Origin: Malaya genurostris
Lineage: Eukaryota; Arthropoda; Insecta; Diptera; Culicidae
Assembly (NCBI RefSeq): GCF_030247185.1
Contig: NC_080571.1
Location: 167,484,047-167,548,046, forward strand
DNA: 64,000 nt
Direction: 5' to 3'
A program made the translations under genes and the position numbers. Of the stretch, positions 48,301 through 58,491 are shown piece by piece. Each line of letters opens with the position of its first letter. The stretch's first letter is position 1. The notes below the pieces were generated by a model. That model was not told the origin of the DNA and did not search any database. It was given only the letters and a program-made list of their open reading frames with translations.

Positions 48301-48767
48301 ATCAATAACATATTCTGGTAGGTATCAAAGTTGTCCCTAACGCTACAAATCACGATTAAAGTATAGCAAACACCGAAGAAATGTGCAGTGAAGACAATTC
48401 AAAAAGATTCGACATCTTTCTTATAAGCTTTATACAGGAATAAAATTTCATCCTGGGCGGTCATTCAGTTGTACCGCCATACGTCGCAGAGAACGAATCA
48501 CCGTGAGTAGAAAATTCGACTCAACGCGAGTCATCATCACCACCGAATAGCTTTCTACCTAAACGCTTCGAAACGAACTCACTGCGAGCGAACAGAGTGC
48601 ATGTATGATGCTTGCTTGCTTTGCCAAGCAGTTCAATTCTCTGAGTGGAAGGAAAGAATGAATAAAGCAGACACGGAATATATACAAACTGCTCGCCGCA
48701 CGGGTAGCATCGCCGGTGAAGAGAATAGTTCACGAGTAATGTTTCATTGATAGGATCAGCAACCTTG
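45305..48767. mobile_element. hAT-like non-autonomous DNA transposon 2 (3463 bp, 8-bp TSD)
   Basis: Flanked by TTTCTAGC at 45297-45304 and 48768-48775. Termini CAGGGTTGCTGA and, inverted, CAAGGTTGCTGA (11 of 12). Subterminal 'gactcactgcgag' motifs occur on both sides (about 45560 and 48578), as expected for transposase-binding repeats. The block 46330-46610 matches 21356-21660 in hAT-like element 1 ('catgattatgaatgatca', 'aatattgattatagag', 'tatagaagtaa.a.gagtgca'). No transposase frame; the interior is AT-rich and essentially non-coding. A 163-bp MITE is nested at 45669-45831. Confidence 0.9.
45669..45831. mobile_element. 163-bp MITE with long inverted repeats, nested in hAT-like 2
   Basis: Left end AGCGGCCCTTACACGAG then 'cattaaaaatgtcatt'. 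The right end, read inverted, is AGCGGCCCTTACACGAG then 'tcattaaaaatgtcatt'. Arms of about 33 bp with one indel. Flanks are 'ttt-aat' and 'aat-tgt', so the TSD is probably AAT, with TAA or TA also possible because of the shared bases. No coding content. Confidence 0.88.
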
Positions 48768-48775
48768 TTTCTAGC

Positions 48776-49012
48776 AACTAAGTGAGGTTCACAAAAATAT
48801 TGACAAGAGGGAGGGGGAATAAGTATTCTCAACGTTGATCTGAATTGACGAAATCATGTGCATTTTTTTATGTAAATTGAGAAAACTGTCGACTCAAGGT
48901 GATTGAAATAAGATTACAACAACATTTGTATTACTGAATCATTATCCTATAGGTTTTCCTCCCCAATGAACTACCAAAACGGTTAAAGCCTTGGTAAAAT
49001 AAATTATATAAA
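48776..49012. repeat. Distal remnant of the TA-tailed repeat block
   Basis: After the hAT-like element: 'gagggagggggaataagtat' and 'gatctgaattgacgaaatc' recall the family's 'ggggagggagcg' and 'acttgacgagaatcg' segments in degraded form. It then becomes unassignable. Confidence 0.5.
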
Positions 49013-49620
49013 ACCTATTTTAATCCACCTAGTAGTGTAATGATGCCTTTCTCATATTACTCATTACATCATAAATATAATCGTGAAATTCTCAAAAACA
49101 ACTGTTTATTGAATAGAAATAGGAAAATTTGTTCGGATCTAATCTCACAAACTCTATAAAACCTGTTTACCCTGTAGTTCCGGAACTGAGAGTAGTATCC
49201 GCAACAAATTAAGGGATTCCGTATGAAACTGTAATGGCGTTTTTCATTGAGAAACACTGGTGGCGTGGATTGCTCTGGTTTTGCACTTTCGAGCAGAAAT
49301 GGCAATGAAACAGCGTCAAAATGTTGCATTTCTGCTCGAAAGTGCAAACTCAGAGCAATCCACGCCACCAGTGTTTCTCAATGAAAAACGCCATAAGACT
49401 TTTCTTTTGAACCTACAAGTTTGTGAAAATCGATTTGGCCATCTCCAAGAAAAGTAAGTGAGATCCTTTTTGCAGTTTTTGATCACTATTTCCAATTCTT
49501 CTGAAACCGGATTCAGATAAACGGAATAGCCGAAGTTGGTTCGTTTACTACCAACTAATATGACCTACGAATTGGAACAGTTTTGAACGTAGTTAAACCT
49601 ATACTTACTATTTCATGCTC
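49013..49620. repeat. Dispersed non-coding repeat, copy 2 (interrupted by a fold-back MITE)
   Basis: 49013-49226 matches 3315-3525. The element continues after the MITE with 'cctacaagtttgtgaaaatc' and 'ccatctccaagaaaagtaag', then 'cttctgaaaccggattcag', which I associate with an abundant culicid repeat. No coding content. Confidence 0.78.
49234..49394. mobile_element. Palindromic fold-back MITE (67-bp arms)
   Basis: 49234-49300 and 49328-49394 are inverse copies over about 67 bp with only a few mismatches, leaving a loop of about 27 bp. Flanks 'gaaactgTA' and 'TAagactt' suggest a TA duplication, as for Tc1/mariner-type MITEs. The RNA or single strand would form a near-perfect hairpin. Confidence 0.92.
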
Positions 49621-49721
49621 TATTTCGATTAAACCAATTAAACGAAATCTAACAAACGAAACGAACCTGCGTTGTTACTTCTGCATATGTAAGTCAAACT
49701 AAACAGCATAAAACATGCAAT

Positions 49722-49958
<237 letters not shown>

Positions 49959-50069
49959 ACATCACTACACAATGTGTACGAAATAGAAAAAAGCACGCCT
50001 TGTTCGTTCTGTGTTTTCTTCTTCTTTCGGTGTTGTACATATTATCACTCTATATAGCGATTTGAAAAA

Positions 50070-50600
50070 TTTGACGCTCATCGCCCTGGTATTGCGGAAC
50101 CGGAAGTCGGATCCGGTTGAAATTTCACAATAGGTTTAAAGACAGTATGAACTTTAATTAAAATCAAGATTTGTGAAAATCGGTTCAAGCATCGCAGAGA
50201 AATCGAAGTGAATTTAGTTTTAGGAGTTTTTCTTTCGGTGCTCTCGGAACAGGAAAAGAGGAGACCAGTAGTTTGTGAAAATCGGTTCAGCCATCTCTGA
50301 AATAAGTGACTGCATATTTTTTTCACTTTTTTGGTACATATAATCCTATGTCTCCGGAACCGGAAGTCGGATCGGAATGAAATTCAAAATTTGTGAAAAT
50401 AGGTTTAGCCACCTCTGAGAAAAGTGAGTGTTTACTTTTGTTACTTACACATACACACACACGGACACATACACACAGACATTTGCTCAGTTCGTCGAGC
50501 TGAGTCGAATGGTATATGACATTCGGCCCTCCGGGCCTCGGTTAAAAGGTCGATTTACACAGTGATTGCATAGCCTTTCTATATAAGAAAAGCAAAAACG
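50070..50600 (+). repeat. Culicid-type dispersed repeat, 3' end
   Basis: Contains 'ggaaccggaagtcggatc' twice, repeated 'tttgtgaaaat.ggtt.agcca' blocks, an 'acacatacacacacacgg' stretch, then 'ctcagttcgtcgagctgag' (itself an inverted repeat around CGTCGAGCTGAG), 'ggccctccgggcctcgg' and an end in 'ctttctatataagaaaagc'. From general knowledge this ending is common in mosquito genomes; that recollection is the main taxonomic hint. Confidence 0.75.
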
Positions 50601-50766
50601 TTATTCTATAGTACGAATGTAGTTATGATGTCAAAAAGGCGGGTGGGTAATGTCAGAGACATAATTGAATGTCGTGAATACGAAAACAATTGACATGCTC
50701 CCTAACACTTCCGAATATCAATTAGTTGATCAATTGTATGAATTATGCAAGCATTCCCCTTTTCGA

Positions 50767-51903
50767 CATTTTTCGCAAAAACAAAGAAGGCTTCACTTGA
50801 TCTCGATTACTGTGCATTTCACACAGCGAAAAGTGCAAAAATCTAACCAAACTATTCTAGATTTTCACTAAACTGAGGATATTTCCTTTCGATTTGCGAA
50901 CAACAAATCCTAATAGTTCTTCTGAAAACTTTTAGAGCCATTAGAACGGCTGATTTGGTGTAATGCTCTCCACCGTTGCTTTTTTATCCATGCAAATGAC
51001 TGGCAGCTGGACGTAATCGCTCTTGTCGGAAGCGAAACTAGCTTTGCAAACAGCACAAAATACATCTGCTCGCATTGGCGATAGAATCCAAACTGATTCA
51101 ATTTTTGTTAGGAGCTTTCTTTAACGTGATTTCGTTTGTAGCTTTTTCAATAATGGGCGGTCCTATCGGCTATAAAAATAGCCGCATACAGAATTTTAAT
51201 GTCGATTATTTCATTTCGGATTTGCATAATTTATTGAAAGAAACTATCAATATGCTGCAGGGATTCGTTTCTAGCATTCAGAAGGGTCAAATTGCGTAGT
51301 TCTCTACGACATTAAACTCTGGAACATTTTTCGCAAAAACAAAGAAGGCTTCACTTGATCTCGATTACTGTGAATTTCACACAGCGAAAAGTGCAAAAAT
51401 CTAACCAAACTGTTCTAGATTTGCACTAAACTGAGGATATTTCCTTTCGATTTGCGAACAACAAATCCTAATAGTTCTTCAGAAAACTTTTAGAGCCATT
51501 AGAACGGCTGATTTGGTGTAATGCTCTCCACCGTTGCTTTTTCATCCATGCAAATGACTGGCAGCTGTGACGTAATCGCTCTTGTCGGGAGCGAAACTAG
51601 CTTTGCAAACGGCACAAAATACATCCGCTCGCATTGGCGATAGAATCCAAACTGATTCAATTTTTGTTATGAGCTTTCTTTTACGTGGTTTCGTTTGTAG
51701 CCTTTTCACTAATGGGTATCGTTTGTAGCTTTTTCACTAAATTTTATATAAATAGCCGCATACAGGATTTTAATGTCGATTATTTCATTTCGGATTTGCA
51801 TAATTTATTGAAAGAAACTATCAATATGCTGTAGGGATTCGTTTTTAGCATTCACATGGACCAAATTGAGGAACTCACTACGATTTTCACCACTTTTCGG
51901 AAC
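50767..51903. repeat. Tandem duplication, units of about 558 and 579 bp
   Basis: Unit 1 (50767-51324) and unit 2 (51325-51903) begin 'catttttcgcaaaaacaaag' and share at least 90 percent by eye. A third unit starts at about 51904 ('acatttttctcgaac') but diverges at once. Unit 1 keeps a 74-aa frame (51075-51299, 'IESKLIQFLLGAFFNVISF' start) that unit 2 breaks by a stop and a 26-bp internal repeat. Both have a TATA-like box ('ctataaaaatagc', 'tatataaatagcc') 5' of 'cgcatacag.attttaatg'. I do not recognise a gene; a promoter-bearing duplicated fragment is possible. Confidence 0.85.
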
Positions 51904-53178
51904 ATTTTTCTCGAACGATTTGTTTTACAGCAGCAGATATTTTGTTCTCTTCCTCAGAACGCGTTCTGATTGGCTGGTGTTGACATCCCAAGTAACAATT
52001 TTTGTTACGCTAGCTTGTTTGTGACTAGTTTGCAACCAAATATTTGAGTGATTGTTACTAACATCTAACCACTTGCATAACTCAAAAAGCGCAGCTTCTA
52101 CTAGTTTTTAAGTCGGCTAAAAATATGTTGTCGTTACGTTGTAATACCATACTGAAATAACTTATCTTTTCATAACTTGAAAATAACTTGTTTCCAAGTA
52201 AACTAGTTGAAACTTAGTTACTATCGACATTATAAACATTGAATGAATCCTGCATACTTTTCTATCATCAATAAAAAAGCAGAAGAGTACTTTAAGTCAC
52301 AAACTTGATACAAGGTACAAATTTCACAACGATCCAAAAACTGTGGAGCGGAATTTAATTTTATTTAATGCGCCTTCAATCCAAATCTGTTTATAAAGAT
52401 ATAAAAATTAAACAACAAAATAACCCTATGTTCAGAATGCTCAAAATTATTCCAAGTAGAAGTGATTTCTCATCATTTTAAATTTATATATCATGAGAAC
52501 TATAATATTATCACAATCGATTTTCAATCCCTATATTATTTTCTTCGTGTTTATGACAGTGCATAGAACAAAAATGACTTTGCTGCCTTTCACTATTTTC
52601 GGCAAAAAATAGTTTTAAAAAAAGTAATATCCTGGTTTTATTTACGTTTCATACACTTCTTGAGACTCCATATTGTGTTCGCCATATTCAAGCGAACAAG
52701 GGTTGTTTTGTTTGCATTTTAGTTATCATAACGTTGAAATTATATGTTATAATCTTATAATATCTAAGTTATTGCTATATCAATTCACAGTAACGATTCA
52801 CATATACGTTAACGTATTTATAATAGTTTCGCAACGGAAAATAAACCTTTTCAACTAGTAGCTAAAAACATAGCTGTGTGATATGTTAGAATCAAGTAAC
52901 GATAACTTACAAATGATAGTTAGTTTAATGTTTACGTTATAAAGAAACACTGCTGTCACCTTGTTTTAATCAGTATAATATAAAAAAAAACATGTTCATG
53001 CTCTTGTTGCAACACAGTTGGGTAAAGTGGTATCAAAACTAGTTACGGGTTGCTACTATTGAAGTCAAATAAACTTATTTTCAACTAGTGGCTAGAGGCA
53101 TTGTTCTGATTAAAAATATGTTTGGATTAAGTAACGATAGCTTATAAAATATATTTAATTCAATATGACACAAAGATG
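51904..53178. other. AT-rich region with weak internal repeats
   Basis: No gene. Two related blocks at about 52852-52940 and 53082-53165 share 'tcaactagt.gcta', 'at.agt.aacgata.ctta' and 'ttaatt/tttaat' spacing. 'catcccaagtaacaattttt' at 51987 resembles 'catcccaagtagcaatta' at 18986, possibly a terminal motif of a MITE, but I found no matching inverse end. Confidence 0.5.
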
Positions 53179-53745
<567 letters not shown>

Positions 53746-53749
53746 GATG

Positions 53750-53945
53750 GTCGGGTATAGAAATTCTTATACCCGAACCCGACCCGTACCCGAGTGGTCA
53801 GCAAAAAAATTTACCCGTACCCGACCCGTACCCGATTAAAAATTAAAAAAATTACCCGTACCCGATCAATAATAAAAAAAAATTACCCGTACCCGAGCCG
53901 TACCCGATAAAAAATTACCTGTACCCGTACCCGACCCGAATGAAT
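53750..53945. repeat. CCCG-rich minisatellite (TACCCG/ACCCG units)
   Basis: About 20 copies of 'tacccg' and 'acccga' in short clusters separated by A/T-rich spacers ('attaaaaattaaaaaaat', 'atcaataataaaaaaa'). The first cluster is preceded by an inverse 'cgggtat', giving a local hairpin with 'atacccg'. The minus strand has many GGG runs at short spacing. It is by far the most GC-rich short block here. Confidence 0.9.
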
Positions 53946-54009
53946 AGTAAAAATTTTACCAAAATTCAGTATGGAAAAAATAAAGTGTTTTAGATATCGA
54001 GCCGTATCA

Positions 54010-55213
54010 GGCTCTAGTTGGTAAGAAAAATACATTAAAATGCTTGTTTACTTTTAAACATATAAATACACTGACGTTATCTTCTCTCGAGCCCCTGCCT
54101 TTCATGTACTTTGTCTTTGACACATTGATGTCTAGTCCGATCCGCATGGCCTTAGCTTTTAGTCCTATGTACGTATCTTCCAGCGAAACCAAGTATCTGA
54201 AAATATCTGAAAATCGTGCCACTCGTGTCTATCCTCGCTCTTCTTATCACACCCTCCAAAGCAATGTTGAATAGCAGACACGAAAGGCCATCACCTTGCC
54301 GTAGCCCTCTACGAGTTTCGAAGGGACTCGAGTTTATCCCCGATGCTCGAACAACGCACATCACTCGATCCATCGTAGCATTGACCAATCGTATCAGTTT
54401 GTCCGGGAATCCTTAGTCGTGCATGATTTTCCATAGCTGTTCTCGATCGATTGTGTCGTAGGCTGATTTGAAATCGATGAATAAGTGATGTGTGGACACA
54501 TTGTATACGCGGCACTTTTGCAACACCTGGTGGATGGCGAACACTTGGTTCGTCGTAGCACGTTCGCACATAAATCCTGCCTGTTATTGTTCCACGAATT
54601 CGTTTGCAATCGGTGAAAGACGACGGCATAAGATTTGGGAGAGTACCTTGTAGGCGGCGTTCAGTAGAGTTATCGCGCGGTAATTGCAGCAATCCAGCTT
54701 ATCCCCCTTTTTGTAGATGGGACACACGATTCCTTCCATCCATTCCTCCGGTAAAATCTCTTTCTCCAAGATCTTGGTAACTACCCAGTGCTGTGCTTTC
54801 ACTAGTGCATTACCACTGTATTTTAGTAGCTCGCTTGGTAGTTGGTCAACGCCAGCGGCAGTCTATCGTCCTCCGCACGCATTCCCAAGTTCGTTATCGC
54901 GCCGCCACTTTCGTATTCCGCCACATCGCCATTGAGGTGCTCGTCGAAATACTGCCGCCACCTCTCGATCAACTCACAGTCGTTCGTGAGAAGATCCCCG
55001 TTGGTGTCCTTGCACATATCGGCCTGTGGCACATGGCCTCTGCGCGAACGGTTCACCTACTCGTAGAACTTCCTTGTATCATTAGCACGGAACAGCTGTT
55101 CAATCGCTTCGCGAACTCGGTCTTTATGTTGGCGCTTTTTTCTACGGGATACCGAGTTTAGTCTGTTCCGCGCCTGTCTGTATCGCTCCTCGTTTGCTCT
55201 CGTCCGGTGTTGC
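54010..55213 (-). pseudogene. RTE-like reverse transcriptase (3' part, catalytic motif deleted)
   Basis: Minus strand, from high to low: 'EERYRQARNRLNSVSRRKKR' linker, 'TDGDLLTNDCELIERWRQYF' type text, 'ILPEEWMEGIVCPIYKKGDK', 'CCNYRAITLLNAAYKVLSQI' (RT block 2), 'FVEQ.QAGFMCERATTNQVF', 'FIDFKSAYDTIDREQLW' (first Asp), 'GLRQGDGLSCLLFNIALEGV' (block 4), then 'RYFQILGFAG', where the ADD of the catalytic FADD and about 15 codons are deleted, and 'YIGLKAKAMRIGLDINVSKT'. The 3' end is truncated near 54010. RT blocks 2, 4 and the thumb fit the RTE clade. Frames shift four or more times. Confidence 0.85.
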
Positions 55214-55219
55214 AGCTTG

Positions 55220-55675
55220 TGTTTAAGCACTTCACTACTCTTCTCACTTCAGTACATGAAATTTCACCTGATTCGGCAGGGCTTGGCACATTCTATGCTC
55301 TTGCAAACTTTGACGCGAAAAAAGACCGACGGAGCACGGTAGTATACGGACTTCGGATTTCGCGGTTTAACGGAAAGGCGGACGTAGCTTGATTTGCATC
55401 CAACACCAATGAATACTTGTTGCGATCTGTTTATTGCTGGTAATATTGTATAAGTGTGTCTGTAAGACTGAAACTGTTTGACAGTTGTATCGTGTGTGGT
55501 AGAATCCAGTTCCAAGCAAGGTGTGTAAAGATTATAGGTACATTTCATTCTCTAAATCTAGGGTCAAATTCACTTTTTATAACTATATAAGTATTTACAG
55601 GTAAGTTATTTACATTTATAAAATTTCATTCTGTTTTCAGGTTTCTATTACGAAATAAAGGGTAAGTATTGAACA
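55220..55675 (-). repeat. BEL-3 3' LTR
   Basis: 456 bp; in minus sense it starts TGTTCAATACTTACCC and ends GCTTAAACA. Matches 61920-62374 except at about 7 positions. Chance ORFs of 61-94 aa cross both LTRs. Confidence 0.95.
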
Positions 55676-56013
55676 TTCCGGCCGCCAATGAAATTTTATG
55701 ACTTCAGCGGGAATGATCTTCTGGCTAGTTGAACAAATGTTGTATTATAAGCCTTCCTCTTCCTCATACAACCCAAGAGGAGTGAACTAAATAGCTTCGA
55801 TCTCGATGGCGGGATAGTGTCCTGGGAGGGTATGCTGTAAAGGAGGAACATCTGTACGCAAAATGTTGACTTTGAAATACACAGGGTACTTAACTCGAGT
55901 CAAGTCCCAGCCGGGGGTTCAAAGAACCCACACGGCGAGGCTTGGTTCTTTACAGGTGACTCAGGAACCGCTCGATTCCCCCGAGCTTGGGCCAGTTTAT
56001 GTCTGGCGACTCA
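55676..56013 (-). other. BEL-3 region between pol and 3' LTR
   Basis: About 340 bp without an ORF. The minus strand includes 'gaggaagaggaagg' (a purine run, but over 100 bp from the LTR) and 'ggcggccggaa' directly at the LTR start, the better candidate for the plus-strand priming tract. Confidence 0.6.
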
Positions 56014-58491
56014 TTACCCCGAGTAGGGGCCGGGACCGTGTCCGGCGGCTCTGTTCCCTAAGCAAGGACCCTCCTCTGGCGTGGTGGCGGTGGAATTACT
56101 GGACAGAGATCCACTTTGTATTACAGTGGACGGATCAATTTCAACTGGCAGCAGGCACAACTTTGAAAGTGCTCGTTCAACGATGCCGAGGCCACATTTG
56201 ACGGTTGCGACGCGAACCAGCTCGTCTGGTCCTGGATGGACGCTGAGTACACGTCCCAGGGGCCATCTCTGTGGAGGGTTTCTTTCATCCTTTAAGACGA
56301 CGATGGATCCAACAACTAAATTATCTGTGGCTTGAGTCCAGCGATAACGGTTTTGTAACGTTGCAAGATACTCCTTGTGCCAACGAGACCAGAAATGTTG
56401 AGATATCTGTTGTACTCTTTCCCAACGAGAGAGTCGCGTCTCGGGAAGTTCTTGATAATCGGGATCTGGGATCGAATTAAGAGAACGGCCGATCAGAAAG
56501 TGTCCCGGAGTAAGAGCCATTTCATCAGAGGGATTGTCCGACATCGGAGTGATTGGGCGAGAGTTTAACATGGCTTCCACTTGAACTAACGCTGTTTGCA
56601 GTTCAGATTCAGTTAGATGAGCATTTCCGAGTATTTTACGGAGCAAGGTCTTGACAGACTTAACACAGGCCTCCCAGATTCCACCAAACGTAGGCGAACG
56701 GGGTGGAATAAAGTGAAAATGAAATCCTTCGTCTGAACACTTATTAGCAACAGCATTCTGGTGTTGCTCACTGCGGAAAAGTTTCCGGAGTTCTCCCAGT
56801 TCTCGTTGTGCGCCTACAAAGTTCGTAGCATTGTCGCAATATATATGAGCAGGCTTTCCTCGGCGACTGACAAACCTTCGCAGACTAGCAATGAATGCTG
56901 CGGTAGTTAAGTCTGTTACTAGATCCAAATGGACCGCTTTGGTAGCCATACACATATAGACCGTGATGTACGCTTTGATGAACGGAGTACGTTTGTTTCT
57001 CAGTGATGTACGTACGAAAATTGGACCAGCTAAATCGATGCCAACGTTCTGAAACGGGTAAGCTTGGTTGACCCGAACAGGGGGCAGATTACCCATTAGC
57101 TGTTGCAGAGGCTTGGGTTTTGCCCGTGCGCAGATCATGCAGCGATGCACAATATTGCGAACTAAGTTTCGACCACTAAGAGGCCAAAATCTTTGACGGA
57201 GTAATGATAGCAGCAGGCTTGGTCCAGCATGAAGCGTTTGAAGGTGTTCTCTCCTGGCGATCATTTCAGTGAGACGATGCTTTGGTAGTACAATCGGGTG
57301 CTTTTCTTCGACAGTGATTCTTGCATTGTGAAGTCGGCCGCCAACACGAATTATGCCATCGACGATTTGCGGATGCAAGAATCGTAATTTAGATTTTCGA
57401 TGGATTCTTCCAGTGCTGTGAAGTTTCTGTATGTCTTGGGAAAAGTGTTGCTCTTGTACTCTTCGAACTAGACTGAGCAGAGTACAATCGATCTCAAGCG
57501 GCGTTAGCGATCCAGAGAGGATTGGTTGATGAGTCCTGCGGCGAATACAGTTTTGAGTAAATCGTCGGAGAAGCGTTGCAATACGAAGTAACTGACGAAG
57601 ACTGGAGTATCGATCGATGATATCTGGTACATCTTGATTTATGACCGGTAAAGCAACTGTCTTTCTAGATTTCCGGGACTCCGGACTTTGCTGAGACGCG
57701 CTAGTATATTTTTCTGGCCAAGGTGCGAGAGTTGAATTTAGCCATTGAGGTCCGGTCCACCACAGATCATTAGTGAGGAGCTCTTGAAGATCCATTCCTC
57801 GAGAAATAAGATCGGCGGGATTATCCTTGGACGGAACATGATTCCATTCGACGTGTGACGTTAGCTCTTGTATTTCAGCTACGCGATTTGCAACGAACGT
57901 TTTCCATGCCGATGGACTCGTTGCTATCCAGTTTAACACTATTGAAGAATCGGTCCACAAATACACAGTGCCAATAACGTTTGTGCTGTTCTGAACCTGC
58001 GTTAGAAGTCTGGCCAGCAACTGAGCTGCACACAGCTCGAGTCGTGGGATCGTTTGAATACCTATCGGAGCGACTTTTGATTTGGATATTAGTAGTCGAA
58101 CTGTACATGAACCTTCTGATTGTATTGAGCGAAGATATATGCAGGCACCATACGCAGCTTCCGATGCGTCACTGAATCCATGAATCTCCACGCGATCATA
58201 CCCTGGACTAATTACAGGGCGGGAAACTCGAAGGTCGGTCAATGCAGAAAGGTTTTGCTGAAAATCATACCATTGACAAGCAAACGACTTTGCCACGGGT
58301 GTGTCCCAGTCCAGCTGAAGTCTCCAAAGATTTTGCAGCATAATCTTAGCTTTAGAAATTGTAGGACCAATCAGCCCTAGCGGGTCAAACAGACTGCTGA
58401 TCTGAGAAAGAATGGCTCGCTTATTTAACACGGTACATTCCTTCCAATTGGGAGTCTTAAACGAAAGAAGGTCGGTCCCAGCGAAGACCAA
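56014..58491 (-). CDS. BEL-3 pol C-terminal part: RNase H, integrase, DUF5641
   Basis: About 825 aa from the frameshift. In order: 'ISSLFDPLGLIGPTISKAKI' (RT connection), RNase H 'HGFSDASEAAYGACIY', 'RLELCAAQLLARLL', 'LWTDSSIVLNWI' and 'NPADLISRGMDLQEL' (to about residue 215). The integrase zinc-binding domain has 'HLQTLHAGPSLLLSLLRQRF' and 'HRCMIC' (HHCC). The catalytic core has 'VGIDLAGPIFV' (D), 'HIYCDNATNFVGA' (D) and 'FGGIWEACVKSVK' (E). DUF5641 reads 'FWSRWHKEYLATLQNRYRW', 'NPPQRWPLGRVL' and 'ERALSKLCLLPVE'. All DDE residues are present, so this is the only apparently intact integrase in the window. The first codon is TTG, not a real start. Confidence 0.92.
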   Translation of the reverse strand: MVFAGTDLLSFKTPNWKECTVLNKRAILSQISSLFDPLGLIGPTISKAKIMLQNLWRLQLDWDTPVAKSFACQWYDFQQNLSALTDLRVSRPVISPGYDRVEIHGFSDASEAAYGACIYLRSIQSEGSCTVRLLISKSKVAPIGIQTIPRLELCAAQLLARLLTQVQNSTNVIGTVYLWTDSSIVLNWIATSPSAWKTFVANRVAEIQELTSHVEWNHVPSKDNPADLISRGMDLQELLTNDLWWTGPQWLNSTLAPWPEKYTSASQQSPESRKSRKTVALPVINQDVPDIIDRYSSLRQLLRIATLLRRFTQNCIRRRTHQPILSGSLTPLEIDCTLLSLVRRVQEQHFSQDIQKLHSTGRIHRKSKLRFLHPQIVDGIIRVGGRLHNARITVEEKHPIVLPKHRLTEMIARREHLQTLHAGPSLLLSLLRQRFWPLSGRNLVRNIVHRCMICARAKPKPLQQLMGNLPPVRVNQAYPFQNVGIDLAGPIFVRTSLRNKRTPFIKAYITVYMCMATKAVHLDLVTDLTTAAFIASLRRFVSRRGKPAHIYCDNATNFVGAQRELGELRKLFRSEQHQNAVANKCSDEGFHFHFIPPRSPTFGGIWEACVKSVKTLLRKILGNAHLTESELQTALVQVEAMLNSRPITPMSDNPSDEMALTPGHFLIGRSLNSIPDPDYQELPETRLSRWERVQQISQHFWSRWHKEYLATLQNRYRWTQATDNLVVGSIVVLKDERNPPQRWPLGRVLSVHPGPDELVRVATVKCGLGIVERALSKLCLLPVEIDPSTVIQSGSLSSNSTATTPEEGPCLGNRAAGHGPGPYSG

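Noticed and set aside
51980..52010. 'catcccaagtaacaattttt' and its near copy at 18986 considered as transposon TIRs
   Set aside because: No matching inverse end or TSD found within several kb of either site.
55207..55392. Small ORFs of 61-134 aa in BEL-3 LTRs (also 61688-62092 and the minus-strand 94-aa frames)
   Set aside because: They are open in both LTRs only because the LTRs are near-identical; no codon-like conservation or domain.
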